Source of the DNA: Sabethes cyaneus
Taxonomy: Eukaryota > Arthropoda > Insecta > Diptera > Culicidae
DNA length: 64,000 nucleotides
Direction of reading: 5' to 3'
Assembly (NCBI RefSeq): GCF_943734655.1
Contig: NC_071353.1
Span: forward strand, 25,778,501-25,842,500
The stretch's first letter is position 1. Every line of letters starts with the position of its first letter. The translations under genes and the position numbers were made by a program. Below the pieces are notes generated by a model. The model was given only the letters and a program-made list of their open reading frames with translations, did no database searches and was not told the origin of the DNA. Shown piece by piece: positions 23,813 through 34,785 of the stretch.

Positions 23813-23930
23813 CTCCCCGCTGTTAGAAGTTCAACCGTCCTATCGAGCTCCCTTATCGCTTTTCAGCTTACTGATTGCCTTCTTAATCTTCTCCTGTTTT
23901 GATGGCGGTCGCGGTGTAGTTCAAGAAAGC

Positions 23931-24346
23931 AGACATCACAGAGTGCTTTCGGACGGAACGGAACAGAATCGAACAGTATCGAAACGACGAATTTGCCAAC
24001 TAAGGTCGTTGCCAGTGCAGTCATATGTTCGCTTAATGAATAGTTAGTTACTTGAATTTTCTTAACAGTTTGATTGATTAGTTTTTTGCTCTTTTTTAGA
24101 GTAAGTTGTTATTGAAATTATTTTCGTTAAGATTTTCTGGAAGGTTTACTTAAAGTTATCTAGAAGTTTGTTTGAAAATCCTTTCAAGTTCATTCCCAAA
24201 CACAGACAACACATGCATACTAGCTATTGTGAATCAATTTTTCAGCCTTAACGGATGCAGCTCAGAAATAGGGAAGCAGACAAGACATAACATTTTTGAA
24301 GGTTGGAGTTTTCAGATAAAATTGAGTCCATTAAGAGAAAAAATAC
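23931..24346. other. Spacer without recognised features
   Basis: Starts with a GGAACGGAACAGAATCGAAC run near 23955 that resembles a degenerate short repeat. It is then AT-rich. No gene was recognised. Confidence 0.4.
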
Positions 24347-24348
24347 TA

Positions 24349-24794
24349 CACAGTGGGATTTCGATTTTGGCATGCCTCGATTTTGGCAACTAAAGTATTC
24401 GTTTTTGGCAACACAAAATACTTTACTTCCAAAAATTTGCTTAAACATCAGTCAGCTTCCGCATACATACTTTAAATGACGAAAAAATATTGGCCTAAGT
24501 GTGTTAATGAAAAACAAGCTTGTGGTTATAGAATGTTTCGAACAATAATATTTTTATTGCCGTAGGACTACGTCTTACCGCAGGTCGCCAAAAGCTTACT
24601 TGCACTGCACAGATAGCTATTGGCGGATTTTGTAAACATAAAAAGGTTGCAATCGTTGAATAATAACATTTAGTCAATTTCTAACGCACTTACATTCAAG
24701 TTTTCCATATCAAAAAAGGGTCTCGATACTGGCACGGCTTCGATTTTGGCAGCACAGCCGAAACGCATTTGTTGCCAAATTCAAAATCCTGCTG
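24349..24794. mobile_element. TA-flanked MITE, CA..AG.GGATTT termini
   Basis: The left end CACAGTGGGATTTCGATTTT and the reverse-complemented right end CAGCAGGATTTTGAATTTGG align with one gap and a few changes. Both continue into GGCA and related GATTTTGGCA motifs that recur inside near 24372, 24400 and 24740. TA lies at 24347-24348 and 24795-24796. The 446-bp interior has no coding sequence. A Tc1/mariner or pogo relation is inferred from TA and the CA start. Confidence 0.65.
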
Positions 24795-25171
24795 TATTAA
24801 TTTTCAAAGGGAAAAGAGTTTGCTTTTAAACCAAATATTTCCTAATATCAAAAGAAAATTTGATGACAATGGGTATTTTATCTAAAAAAACAACGGGTGT
24901 TCTCATTATTCGACAGAGGTCCAACCGGTACCAAATTTGAGATTTTCACTTTTTGATCTAAAACAAACAAACTGATAATATTTGGTTCAAACCTGTGATG
25001 GTCAAGTTGAGTTGAGCTTTTTTCTCGGTCAGTTCACATGGAATGATCCATGACGTATAATTTTAAAAATTTAGGCCTCACTTGCTATCGTGTACCGAAA
25101 CGTCATTTCCTCCATTCTAAAAAATCTGAATGTTTATAGCTATGTCAGCGACACGGAGCAATTTTTGAAAA

Positions 25172-26279
25172 TCTATACCTATAAAAGTGGATTTCTGTCT
25201 GTCTGTCTGTCTGTCCCTATGTTCCTTTTAGAATCGAAAACTACTTAACCGATCGGCGTGAAAATTTGCATGTAGGGGTTTTTGGGGCTACGGAAGGTAC
25301 TCTCGATGGCAAAAGACCCCTCCCCCTACTAAGAGGGGGGGGGGCTCCCATACAAATCTATACCTATAAAAATGGATTTCTGTCTGCTCTATGTTCCTTA
25401 TAGAATAGAAAACTATTGAACCGATCGGAGTCCTCCCACTAAGAGGGGGGGGGGGCTCCCATACAAATGAAAAACAAATTTCCTTATAACTCGAGAACTA
25501 ATCAAGGAAATGGAACAAAATTTAGCATGTGGGGGGTTTTGGAGGCAGGAATTTTTTTAATGATGGTTTGAGACCCCTCACCCCTGTGGTAGGGGGATAA
25601 GGGCTATCATACAAATAAAACAGAAATTTTTGCGTAACTCAAAAACTAATCGAACGCGAGAAATTTTAGAGTCTTTCATAAAACATTAGTCAATAACAAG
25701 ACCACCAAAAATTATCAATAGTAACATTAGATAATTCAGCGCGAGACGGCCACAGGCCGCGAGTGTTGCCGGCGACCTGCCGTCGGAAGCGCCAACCACT
25801 GCGGGGGGGCAGCCCCCCGTAGAGATCACCTCTATCTAGGTTTATTTATTTTCCTAGATCTACTGACCTCTATTACTTTTCTTCAGTTGGGTCACCCCTG
25901 CGAAATGGTACTTTCTACGAAAAGATTTTCCGTAAAATGGCATACATCCCGCGTAAGGTTTTTCGCGAAATGGTATTCTACGAAACTCTATATTCCGCGT
26001 TATGGTCAACCGAGAATTGGAGTTCCGCAAAATGGTATTCGGCGAAATGGTTTGTAATGATGGTGAATATTTAAATGCTATCCGCTTTATTTTATCTGGC
26101 TAAGCAATGGGGGGAGTTGTTTTCTTCTTTACTGGGAGGAAAATTTGTATATTAAAACATCCATGAACTCCCCAGAAACTTGCAAAACTCGAGATTGTGA
26201 CAAAGGTCATCCGAGATTCACGATTTATGTACCACACAGGTTAATTTGTGGCAATACGAAGTTTGTCGGGTCACCTAGT
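25172..26279 (+). mobile_element. Non-autonomous Helitron-like element
   Basis: Starts TCTATACCTATAAAAGTGGA followed by (TCTG)n and AACCGATCGG, and ends GTTTGTCGGGTCACCTAGT. These ends resemble insect Helitron/Helentron-like repeats, which end near CTAG and lack target duplications. The interior carries a repeated module (ACTCGAGAACTAATCAAG, CTCCCATACAAATGAAA) and GC-rich palindromes near 25745-25830 (GGCCACAGGCC, GGGGGGGCAGCCCCCC). A run of CGAAATGGTATT-type units lies at 25905-26050. The 5' start motif is present twice (25172 and 25357). No Rep/helicase is encoded. Confidence 0.65.
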
Positions 26280-27900
26280 AACAAATAAAAAAGACAGCAT
26301 CATGTGGCAGAAGATAAATCACATATTCAACTTATAGTGTTAAGTCTATAAAAATTGAACGTACGAAATGCAATACATATTAATATTATCTAGTAGGAAA
26401 AGAACAACACTATTCTACACCATAGCATTGCATCACAGTAGCGAGTTTTTCTAGCTTCCTGTACCTTTTTCTAAGAATCAATAAAAATTGTATCTGCTGT
26501 CAAGGTTTTACTTTTCGTTTTATGAAGTCACGTTATGTTTATAAAGCTGAAAAGTGATAAAAATTGTCTCTAAACGTTTGCCAACGTAGTAAAACTCGTG
26601 GCAATAAGGTTTTTGGTTTCAAGTCAATTCCAAAATCCATATTCAAATTATTTTCAATATTCCCTAGAAAGGCTCAAAGCATAATGGCTTGGTTCTATAT
26701 TTGGCTTCGCCCTACCTGAGCTCGTATTCTGGGCAACAGAAACTTATCGCCAACACCACATGCCATAAAACCATCTTAGCATATTTTCATTTTTCATCGT
26801 TAGATTTCTCTTCTGTGCCTAGTTTCGCAGCACAACTTTAGTAGGGAAAGGTTTACGATTGCCAATATTCAATCGTAAAAACATTCCAGCGCTAGCAAGC
26901 AAGGCCTAAAATGAACAAAGCGCAAAAAAAATCTTCTCGGAAAAAGGGTCCCAAAACAGACGAAACCGGAGATCACTACCTTTACTTCTAAGCTGATGGC
27001 ATTAGTTGGTGGGCTCGCCACACAGACAAACACACGCACCACTAGTTCCTCCATCTCATTCCATTTGGACAGACCAGCCACAGTGACAAGAAACAAGAAG
27101 TAATCAATTATTCGACCAGACAACAAAGAATCAAACCGCGAGCGGACAGTGCCAGGGAGACCAGAAGTTTTTCGCAATTTTTCGGCGAATAACATATCGT
27201 GATCAATCAACTAATCTAATCAATACTATATTTGTAATGGTTCACACTATAAAAAAAACTGCTAAGAGCTTCCCACTATGCGCTGTTCGCGTGGGCGTTC
27301 CAGGTGACTGGAAGGGAAAATGAAGGTAGAAGGTGCTATAATTAATGGATAAAAAAAACTTATCTGGCACCAATGTAGAATATGAGAAGAAACTCGTCTG
27401 CTTTCTAGCGATTGTTATCAAATGGCACAATGTTATGGAAACAACACTGCACATGACTACCGCGTCATTGGAACTTTGATAGCGTGCTGATATATATTGA
27501 ATGCTACACCAGGACACTGCTGCGGTATTTTGGCACTAACAAAATATTTTGTAAAGTATCATATTATAAAATACACATTCATTACCACGGACTCAAATAA
27601 CTTTGTTAGTTATTAATGTTGTTTATATGTATATTTGAAAAAGTAAAAAAAAATCAAAACCTGAAACGAATAAACTCTTACGGTTTGTCAATGGGAATCG
27701 GTAAAGTGTAAAAAAAACAAAAGCAAACAAGACCCACAAGAGAGAGAATATCAAATATCATAGCTGCGTGCAGCCAAGCTTTAGTCTGATTTTTTCTCCT
27801 CTTTAACCGATATCAAATATCATGAATTAAACTTCATGTTTTAATTGAAAATAAATTATCTATAGTTGAGATCAACGTTTGACGAAGAAATCGATCTCAT
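26280..27900. other. No recognised gene
   Basis: AT-rich sequence. Minus frames at 26869-27210 and 27242-27517 do not resemble any family, and no splice-supported exon was found. Confidence 0.4.
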
Positions 27901-27967
27901 TTTTGGGAACATTCACAATTCGCACGCACAATAAACAAATTCGAATAGGCAAAAAAAAGGTTCACTT

Positions 27968-28411
27968 ACCGCTTCACCATACTGTCGACGACGTTCGTCG
28001 TTCCGTTGGTCTCCGTAGTGACGACGTTTTTTTCTTCTAGCGATCCTATGGTTTCGGGTTGGATCTGAGTTCCAGGCTTCCCGGACCGGAACTCGGCAGC
28101 GTACAAAACACGGGAAATTTTGAAAACTGGTACACCTTACCCCGTTGCCCAGTACCAGCACTGCACTCGCGACAAATCGATATCAGAACTCCTTCCACTT
28201 TTGCGATTTTGACGTATGACTTCGCGACTGTTCCTGCTCGGCACAGATCAAACCGACCGGATTGATTGGATCTGTTTCCCAGCGAGCTAAGCTTTTCATT
28301 CACACGCACGGACTGCCAAACGAAATGCAAAACGAACAAAAAAATATAATAAACCAAATTCACGTATTCCCGGAAATGCACGATCTTATTTCGAACACTT
28401 TCTTCTCTGCA
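27968..28411 (-). other. Candidate minus-strand exon, probably 5' untranslated
   Basis: On the minus strand the sequence GGTGAAGCG|GTAAGTGAAC gives a strong donor at 27967/27966. AATTGTCTGCAG|AGAAG near 28412 could be its acceptor. An alternative donor (CAACGGG|GTAAGGTG) lies near 28137. Frames across it are open only in part and match nothing known: 28161-27913 starts MLVLGNGVRC and includes an Arg-rich HRIARRKKRRHYGDQRND. It could be untranslated or the start of a small N-terminal segment. The pairing with an exon ending at 29151 is inferred. Confidence 0.35.
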
Positions 28412-29151
28412 GACAATTGGAATCACTTTTCAAAACAAGACGACATTTTCCTTCCACATCTGTGAGAGCGATTTGGTTGTGCTTATTCCACTGCGCCTTT
28501 ATGACCCCTGCTTGCTAGATGCTCTGGCTCTGGCTTTGGCTCTGGTGCTATTTCTGCGACAGGAAAACACCAACGCACACTGAGGCAAACTGTCACAACA
28601 CTCGTCACACACGCTGGATGAAAACAGAAACACTTCGGTGTTGGTAGTCGAAAACTGACAACCGCTTGCAGCAGCCTTTATCCTCTTCGGCGATGTTGGC
28701 ACTTACACCAACTCACGATGTAAGCCAAAAGAGAACGGAAAATCGTTCAGCAATAATTCACTATTCACTTTAGAAACAAGGAGTAAAATGCACCCGAAAA
28801 CTAAGCTTTCTTTTATACTTTTTTCACGCTTGCCTCAATGCTGAATTCTATTTTGGCCTAGAATATCACCAGCAAACATAAAGAACGACACTGCACAATA
28901 TGGAACAACCTTTTTCTTCAAAATCGACTAACTGCGCGATAAATTTTTCGGAAATCGATCTCGCCAAAATTACTTGCTACTGCACGGAAACTCTTGACTA
29001 CAATCTCTTATTTGTTTCCTCATAAAACAGCTTTTGCTACCAACAGAAGCAACATTTATGCGAATAATCCTTACTGAAACTTTCTGAATGATTCTAAAGG
29101 GCAAATTGAAAACGCGACCACTAACTCTCACAGCAGAAATACGTACTCACC

Positions 29152-29225
29152 TTTCCGTGCTCGGAACGCAACTGACTTGACTCTGACTGTATGAGCGAAT
29201 TGCGTACTACGCTACCTACGAGGCG
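29152..29225 (-). promoter_or_regulatory. Candidate minus-strand first exon and promoter region
   Basis: The minus strand reads GAGCACGGAAAG|GTGAGTACG, a strong 5' splice site near 29151. Just upstream is AGTCAGTTGCGTTCCG, whose TCAGT resembles an insect initiator. This fits a short noncoding first exon transcribed towards lower coordinates. No TATA box is obvious. The gene it belongs to was not identified. Confidence 0.35.
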
Positions 29226-29757
29226 ATTCATTCATCAATGTGTGTGATCATTTCAGCAGCTTTTATGAAAGGAAGTGGGTGGGTGGGTGAGTATGGGTGA
29301 GAAAAAAGCGAAAGGCTGCCACAAAGCGAAGCTGTCAAACATCGGCCCACTAGCATTTTACTACAGAGGGAAGAAAACCAGCCTACGAGGGAACCAACAA
29401 CAACAACGTCGAACGGTGCGCAAAATGCGAGTAATTTGTTGAAAAATGCAAGCGGTTTTATGAGAGCACGCAATCGAATAACACCACTTTACTTAGGTAC
29501 ACGGAAACCGGCGTGAAAAACCTGTTTTCTTAGGCTAATCATATTTGGCGACAATTTTTAATTCCGCCAGTGACGGACCTTTGCTGATTAACTGTGTACC
29601 TCCTTAAAAGCAAGCAACTTGTCTATATAAACGTAGAAATTCTGCTTTCATAATACGCTGTACAATTAGTAAGAATGGTTACATCACGGAATACTTAGAG
29701 AATCACGACTTTCTGCCGTTTATTCGAAGCTGCATTGGAAAGTAGGCCTAACGTCTT

Positions 29758-31300
29758 ATGACAAGGCCTGCGCAGTATAATTTCTCCATCTGTTTCGGTC
29801 CATGGCAACTGATCTCCAGTTCCGCGGGCACCCAGTGCTCGCCAGATCTCGCTACACCTGGTCTTGCCACCTCGCTCGCTGTGCCCCTCTTCGTCTTGTT
29901 CCTACCGGATTTGATGCGAAAACCATTTTTGCAGGATAGTTGTCCGGCATTCTAGCAACATGTCCTGCCCAACGTATCCGTCCAGCGTTAACCACTTTCT
30001 GAATACTTGGTTCGCCGTAGAGACGCGCGAGCTCGTGGTTCATTCTCCGCCTCTATACACCGTTCTCTTGCACTCCGCCAAAGATGGTTCTTAGCACCCG
30101 CCGTTCGAAAACTCCGAGTGCTCGTAGGTCCTCTTCTAGCAATGTCCACGTTTTGTGCCCGTAGAGGACAACCGGTCTAATTAGCGTTTTGTACAGTGTG
30201 CACTTTGTACGGGGGCTCAAATTGTTCGACCGCAAGTGTTTGTGGAGTCCGTAGTAGGCCCGACTTCCGCTGATAATACGTCTTTTAATCTCACGGCTGG
30301 TATTGTTGTCCTCTGTTGCCAGCGAGCCAAGGTATACGAACTCGTCGACTACCTCGAACTCATCCCCGTCGATTACCACGGTACTGCCCAAGCGAGCCCT
30401 GTCGCGCTCGGTCCCGCCCGCCGGCATATACTTCGTTTTAGACGTATTTATCTGCAATCCAATCTTCTCTGCTTCGCGTTTCAGTCTGGTGTACTGATCT
30501 TCCACCGCCTCAAATGTTCTGCCGACAGCATCCACGTCGTCAGCAAAGCAGATAAATTGACTGGATTTATTGAAAATCGTGCCCCGCATTTCGATCGCCG
30601 CTCGCCTTATAACACCTTCAAGCGCAATGTTGAATAGCAGGCAGGAAAGACCATCTCCTTGTCGAAGTCCCCTGCGAGATTCGAATGGGTCCGACAATCC
30701 ACCCGATATTCTCACACAGCACTGGATCCCATCCATCGTAGCCATGATTAGTCTAGTAAGCTTACCCGGAAAGCCGTTTTCGTCCAAAATTTTCCATAGC
30801 TCTTGTCGGTTTACGCTATCATATGCGGCTTTGAAATCGATGAACAGGTGGTGCGTGGGGACTCGGAATTCGCGGCACTTCTGGAGGATCTGCCGCAGGG
30901 TGAAGATTTGGTCTGTTGTAGACCGACCCTCCATGAAGCCGGCCTGGTAACTTCCTACAAATCTATTGGCTATTGGCGATAGTCGATGAAAGAGGACTTG
31001 GGACAGCACTTTGTAGGCGGCATTCAGGATAGTGATGGCTCGGTAGTTCTCACAATTCAGCTTATCACCTTTCTTGTAGATAGGGCAGATAACCCGGTCT
31101 TTCCACTCCTCCGGTAGTCGTTCCGTATCCCAAATCATGACAATCAATTGATGCAGACAGCCGGCCAACTTGTCCGGGCCCATTTTAATAAGTTCCGCTC
31201 AAATGCCATCCTTTCCCGCTGCTTTGTTGTTCTTCAGCCGCTGGATGTCTTCTTTAACTTCCCTTATCGATGGGGGTGGCACATCTTCGTCGCTTGCTGC
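29758..31300 (-). pseudogene. Non-LTR retrotransposon RT, lineage A, nearly intact with premature stops
   Basis: The longest open part (31183-30053, 376 codons) holds a complete RT core: VICPIYKKGD and NYRAITILNAAYKVLS (residues 31-60), GFMEGRSTTDQIFTLRQIL (82-100), FIDFKAAYD with catalytic Asp (114-122), RGLRQGDGLSCLLFN (171-185), FADD catalytic pair (213-216) and the SKTKYM thumb block. The same frame continues past a TAG at 30050-30052 into MNHELARLYGEP and RIRWAGHVARMPDNYPAKMV, then past another TAG near 29850 into RDLASTGCPRNWRS. Both stops replace Trp codons (TGG to TAG); the 45.4-kb copy keeps Trp at the first. A TGA near 31197 breaks the upstream linker. Frame otherwise intact, so a young copy. 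Clade not decided (endonuclease-type). Confidence 0.9.
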
Positions 31301-31563
31301 TCCTATGTTTACCAAAATCATGCAATGATAAATAGCGCAAATGCAGAGTGTTGGCAAAAGGTATAGCCTTGTCAGCTATAAACTTACTTTCCAATATACG
31401 GGGTAACTCTGGCGGTGATTCCACTGCAAGGCGGAACATCTTTTCCTCAACATGCATTCCATGATCAGCGAGCAATCGGTCAACTGAAGAACAATAGAGC
31501 CGCCGACAAGACTCGACTTCTGGCAGAACTCTACAAAAATGAACCATTAGCAATTGAACTTAA

Positions 31564-32904
31564 GGGGACACGAACGACAAAAAATTTTGAAAAAATCATT
31601 ATTTTTTTATTTCAGATTTTGATTCTGCAGTCTTTTCTGCTTATTTTGAAACTAAATTTGTAATGATCCGACCACGGGAAGTGGCCGAAAAACGATCATA
31701 CAAATAAGCATTCTAGTGCGGTGTGGAACAACTTCGGCGGAATAAAACGCCGCTCCTGGAAAACGACGATTTTCAAACTTTATGTACCTTTTTCTCAGAA
31801 ACTACACAACGTATTGGAACAAACTTTTTTTGTTTAGTTGGTAGTAGCTTGGCAAAGACTTTTATAACTCCGGAGTGATTCGCGATTGGGGCTCAGCTAA
31901 CAAATTGTAAACAAATCGTTTTATCACACCATCAGCCTTAAAAAGACTGATAATATCCTTGGCAAGAATCCTTTCTTCTGTTTTAATCGTTAGAATTATT
32001 TAAAACAAGTTTTTAGTAATGGGCGATAGAAGTATTTAATCAAAACAAAAGACAGTTTGCAGTTTAGCCCCTCGCATTGTTATGAAGTGACAGGCTTATT
32101 TGCAAATCGTTTTGTAAACAGGCGATAATAAAGAGCGAAACTGCGTTGTTTTCAAAACACAGGCGCATTGTAAACAGGCGAAACTAAATAAAAAATCAAA
32201 ACAAGGCGAAACAGGGCTGGGCGAATCTCATTGTCAAAATGCTTTGAGGCTCATTCCACGGGGTTCAACTATAAAACTTAGATTTTGAGCTTGAATGCAC
32301 AAATTTTATGCAGTATTATTGTGAATTTATAAGATTGATTTGTTCTACACCAATTTATGTCTTTAAACTTGATTTTTGTAACTTTTATTTAAATTATGAC
32401 CTGAAAATGTACTGGCAAATTTCACAGTGATATTTCTCATTGTTCACACTTTGTTATTTGCGCCCTCATCGCGAATCACTCCGGAACTTTTGAGTTTCGT
32501 AAACAAAACACAGCTTGAGAAAAAAGAAAAAGACAAAATTTTATTTTTTCAGGCATCTATTTTTCTTCTTTTTTGTTTTTCTCAAGCTGTGTTGTTTACG
32601 AAACTCAAAAGTGATAAAAGTCTTTGCCAAGCTACCACCAACAAAACAAAAAAAAATTATTCCAACACTTTGTGTAGTTTCTGAGAAAAAGGTACATAAA
32701 GTTTGAAAATCGTGGTTTTCCAGGAGCGGCGTTTTATTCCGCCGAAGGGCACTAGAATGCTTATGTGTATGATCGTTTTTCGGTCACTTCCCGTGGTCGG
32801 ATCATTACAAATTTAGTATCAAAATAAGCAAAAAAAAACTGCAGAATCAAAATCTGAAATAAAAAATTAAGATTTTTTCAAAATTTTTGGTCGTTCATGT
32901 CCCC
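31564..32904. mobile_element. Foldback DNA element, about 300-bp terminal inverted repeats, TTAA duplication
   Basis: Left arm (31564 to about 31866) starts GGGGACACGAACGAC and contains GATCCGACCACGGGAAGTGG, GGCGGAATAAAACGCCGCTC and TACCTTTTTCTCAGAAACTA. The right arm (about 32610-32904) is its inverted counterpart with few changes and ends GTCGTTC-type sequence then ATGTCCCC. TTAA flanks at 31560-31563 and 32905-32908, as for piggyBac-type insertion. A second, inner hairpin at about 32480-32610 (TTGAGTTTCGTAAACAAAAC against its inverse) extends the pairing. No transposase. It splits the lineage C RT copy cleanly. Confidence 0.85.
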
Positions 32905-33222
32905 TTAATTGGAAAAGTTCAAAAATTTGATAGGAAGAGAAGCTACCGGAGGAATAGATGGAAGGTGCAATTTGTCACAACTATAAAAAGGGCGATCAGC
33001 TCGATTGCAAATTATCACGGCATTACTCTCACGGGTACTCTCCCAGATATTGTTACGTCGGCTATCTCCAATAGCAAAAGAATTCGCAGAGCAGTATCAG
33101 GCGGGGTTTATTGGGACTCGTTCAACTACGGATCAAATTTTCCTTTTAAATCATGCAGAGGGTAATGGCAAACGGCTGGAATGTCAAGTTTGTTATTCAA
33201 CATTAGTATTGTAGGTGTGATC

Positions 33223-33383
33223 TACAGAGACTATAGGTTACAGAGGCGACGAGGCACTTAAAGGCCGCTAAATTTTGAATCAAAACGGAGAGTACCATCA
33301 CAAACAAAGGTAACTCTCAGTTTTAATTCAAAATTTAGCGGATTTTGAGTGCCTCGTCGCCTCTGTAACCTATAGTCTCTGTA
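33223..33383. mobile_element. 161-bp MITE with 8-bp target duplication
   Basis: The ends are near-perfect inverted repeats: TACAGAGACTATAGGTTACA then GAGGCGACGAGGCACT on both sides (36 bp). GTGTGATC is at 33215-33222 and 33384-33391. The inner part continues as an imperfect hairpin around CGCTAAATTTTGAAT. An 8-bp duplication fits hAT or P superfamilies, but the TACAG end is not the usual hAT CAG start. Deleting element plus one duplication copy restores GVIRRADIETRETI in the RT frame. Confidence 0.9.
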
Positions 33384-34250
33384 GTGTGATCCGGCGAGCG
33401 GACATCGAAACGAGAGAAACGATCTTCAGCAAGAGTAGTCAACCCCCAGCCTTCGCAGATGACCTCGACATCACTACTAGAAACCTTTGGACGGCGAAGC
33501 GATTCTGCGCCAGACTGAAAATTGAGACTATGAGGATTGGGTTACAAATCAACGCGCCAAAAACCAAATATATGGTAGGAAGAAGCTCGAGAGAAAACAA
33601 CTTTTGCCTCCCACGGACAGTGACTATTGACGGCGAGGAACTAGAAGTGGTTGATAAGTTCGTATATTTAGAATCTCTGGTTACCGCCGACAATAATACG
33701 AGTAAGGAGATTCAACGACGCATTCAAGCTGGAAGTTGAGTTGAGATCAAGGAACATACGGCGTCGCACAAAACTGACGATGAACAAAACGCTAACCAGA
33801 CCAATAGTCTTCTATGGACATGAGACTGTAACTTTGCCAACAGAAAACATACATGCACTAGCCGTATTTGAACGAAAGGTGTTGCGGACTATTTTTGACG
33901 AATTACAAATGGTTAGCGAAGAGTCGTGCAGGTGTATATAATACCACGAGTTATAGGCACTATTAGGAAAGATTCTCACCTACACCTACACCTGGCGAAA
34001 GTTGGAAGACTACGGTGGACCAGCCATGTCGCAAGGATGCCGGACGACTGTGAGTGAGATCTGATCTCTTCAACAACCCCACCGGCATCAGGACAAGAGG
34101 GATTCAACGTGTTAGACAACTCGACCAGGTTGAAGCCGACTTGCATGTGTCGAAACGCTTAACGAATTGGCGACGAGTAACGCAGGACCTAGTACAGTGG
34201 AGAGGAATTCTCGCTAGCGCAAGAGCCATCCTGGCTCTCTACTTGTAGAA

Positions 34251-34785
34251 GTAAGTAAGTAATACAAATCGGAAGCCAGTAAAAACATGCTGCAGGAAAC
34301 TCTCCCGACAACTTCTTAAAAAATATTCTCCTGGATTACGAAACGTGTTGCTTCAAAAATTTTAAGTATCTTGCATGGAGAATGATCCTCTGGGTTAAAA
34401 CCATTCTAATAAAAAAAGTATCTTGCAGGACAGAAGTTTCACCCTGCAGCTAGTTGGAAAAATGCCCCTAAACATCTGAAACAGAAAGAAAACAAAACAA
34501 ATTTCCTGAAAAACAACTTGTCTGGCATGCAATATGTTTATGCGGGTTAATATTTCAAACATTCGTAACAACAGGTACAGTAAATGTAGAGATTCATCGA
34601 CAAGAATGTCTTAAAAAGCGTCTGTTGTCTTTCCTCAAGCAACACGCAGTGCAACTGTTGTTCTGATTAAATTTAGTCAGTTACCATTACGCTAAAGATA
34701 CCTACAATTGCTTGGCATAAAACAAAATAGGATAATTTACGTGCCTAAGGAATCTATCTATCCACAACTCCGGACGGCCGATCGA
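34251..34785. other. Spacer without recognised features
   Basis: AT-rich sequence between the lineage C RT fossil and the Penelope fragment. No gene recognised. Confidence 0.4.

Larger units (their letters stand above)
20640..23930 (-). pseudogene. Non-LTR retrotransposon copy (lineage B) split by three later insertions
   Basis: Reading the minus strand from the 23.9-kb side, the copy gives the linker before RT (AINELKSGK-like, 23830-23930), RT blocks near 23080-23300 and 21820-21945, a catalytic block MLLDFADDFDSIGI at about 21410, SKTKAKYMVA with YEVVQAFIYLGTFVACDND at 21200-21360, and the C-terminal LRWAGHVARMPCERVPKTI at 20855-20915. It is interrupted by a SINE (21573-21785), an unclassified 1.1-kb repeat (21951-23073) and a second SINE (23320-23812). 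Stops and frameshifts occur throughout. It preserves an uninterrupted GTACCAAG site (21250-21257) that in the 55.8-kb copy is occupied by a hAT MITE. Confidence 0.85.
31465..34250 (+). pseudogene. Non-LTR retrotransposon RT, lineage C, split by two DNA elements
   Basis: Three blocks belong to one copy: 31465-31563 (QLKNNRAADKTRLLAELYKN), 32905-33222 (ISSIANYHGITLTGT..., SRVLSQILLRRLSPIAKEFA, YQAGFIGTRSTTDQIF) and 33384-34250 (VIRRADIETRETIFSKSSQ, FADDLDITT, IGLQINAPKTKYMVG, VPDGEELEVVDKF-like and YLESLVTADNNTSKEIQRR). After 33739 a frame change leads to RTKLTMNKTLTRPIVFYGHE and a degraded RWTSHVARMPDD. A TTAA-type foldback element fills the first gap and an 8-bp-TSD MITE the second. Removing either rejoins RT sequence at the exact target site. 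RT blocks between 33150 and 33190 are also deleted. Confidence 0.85.
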
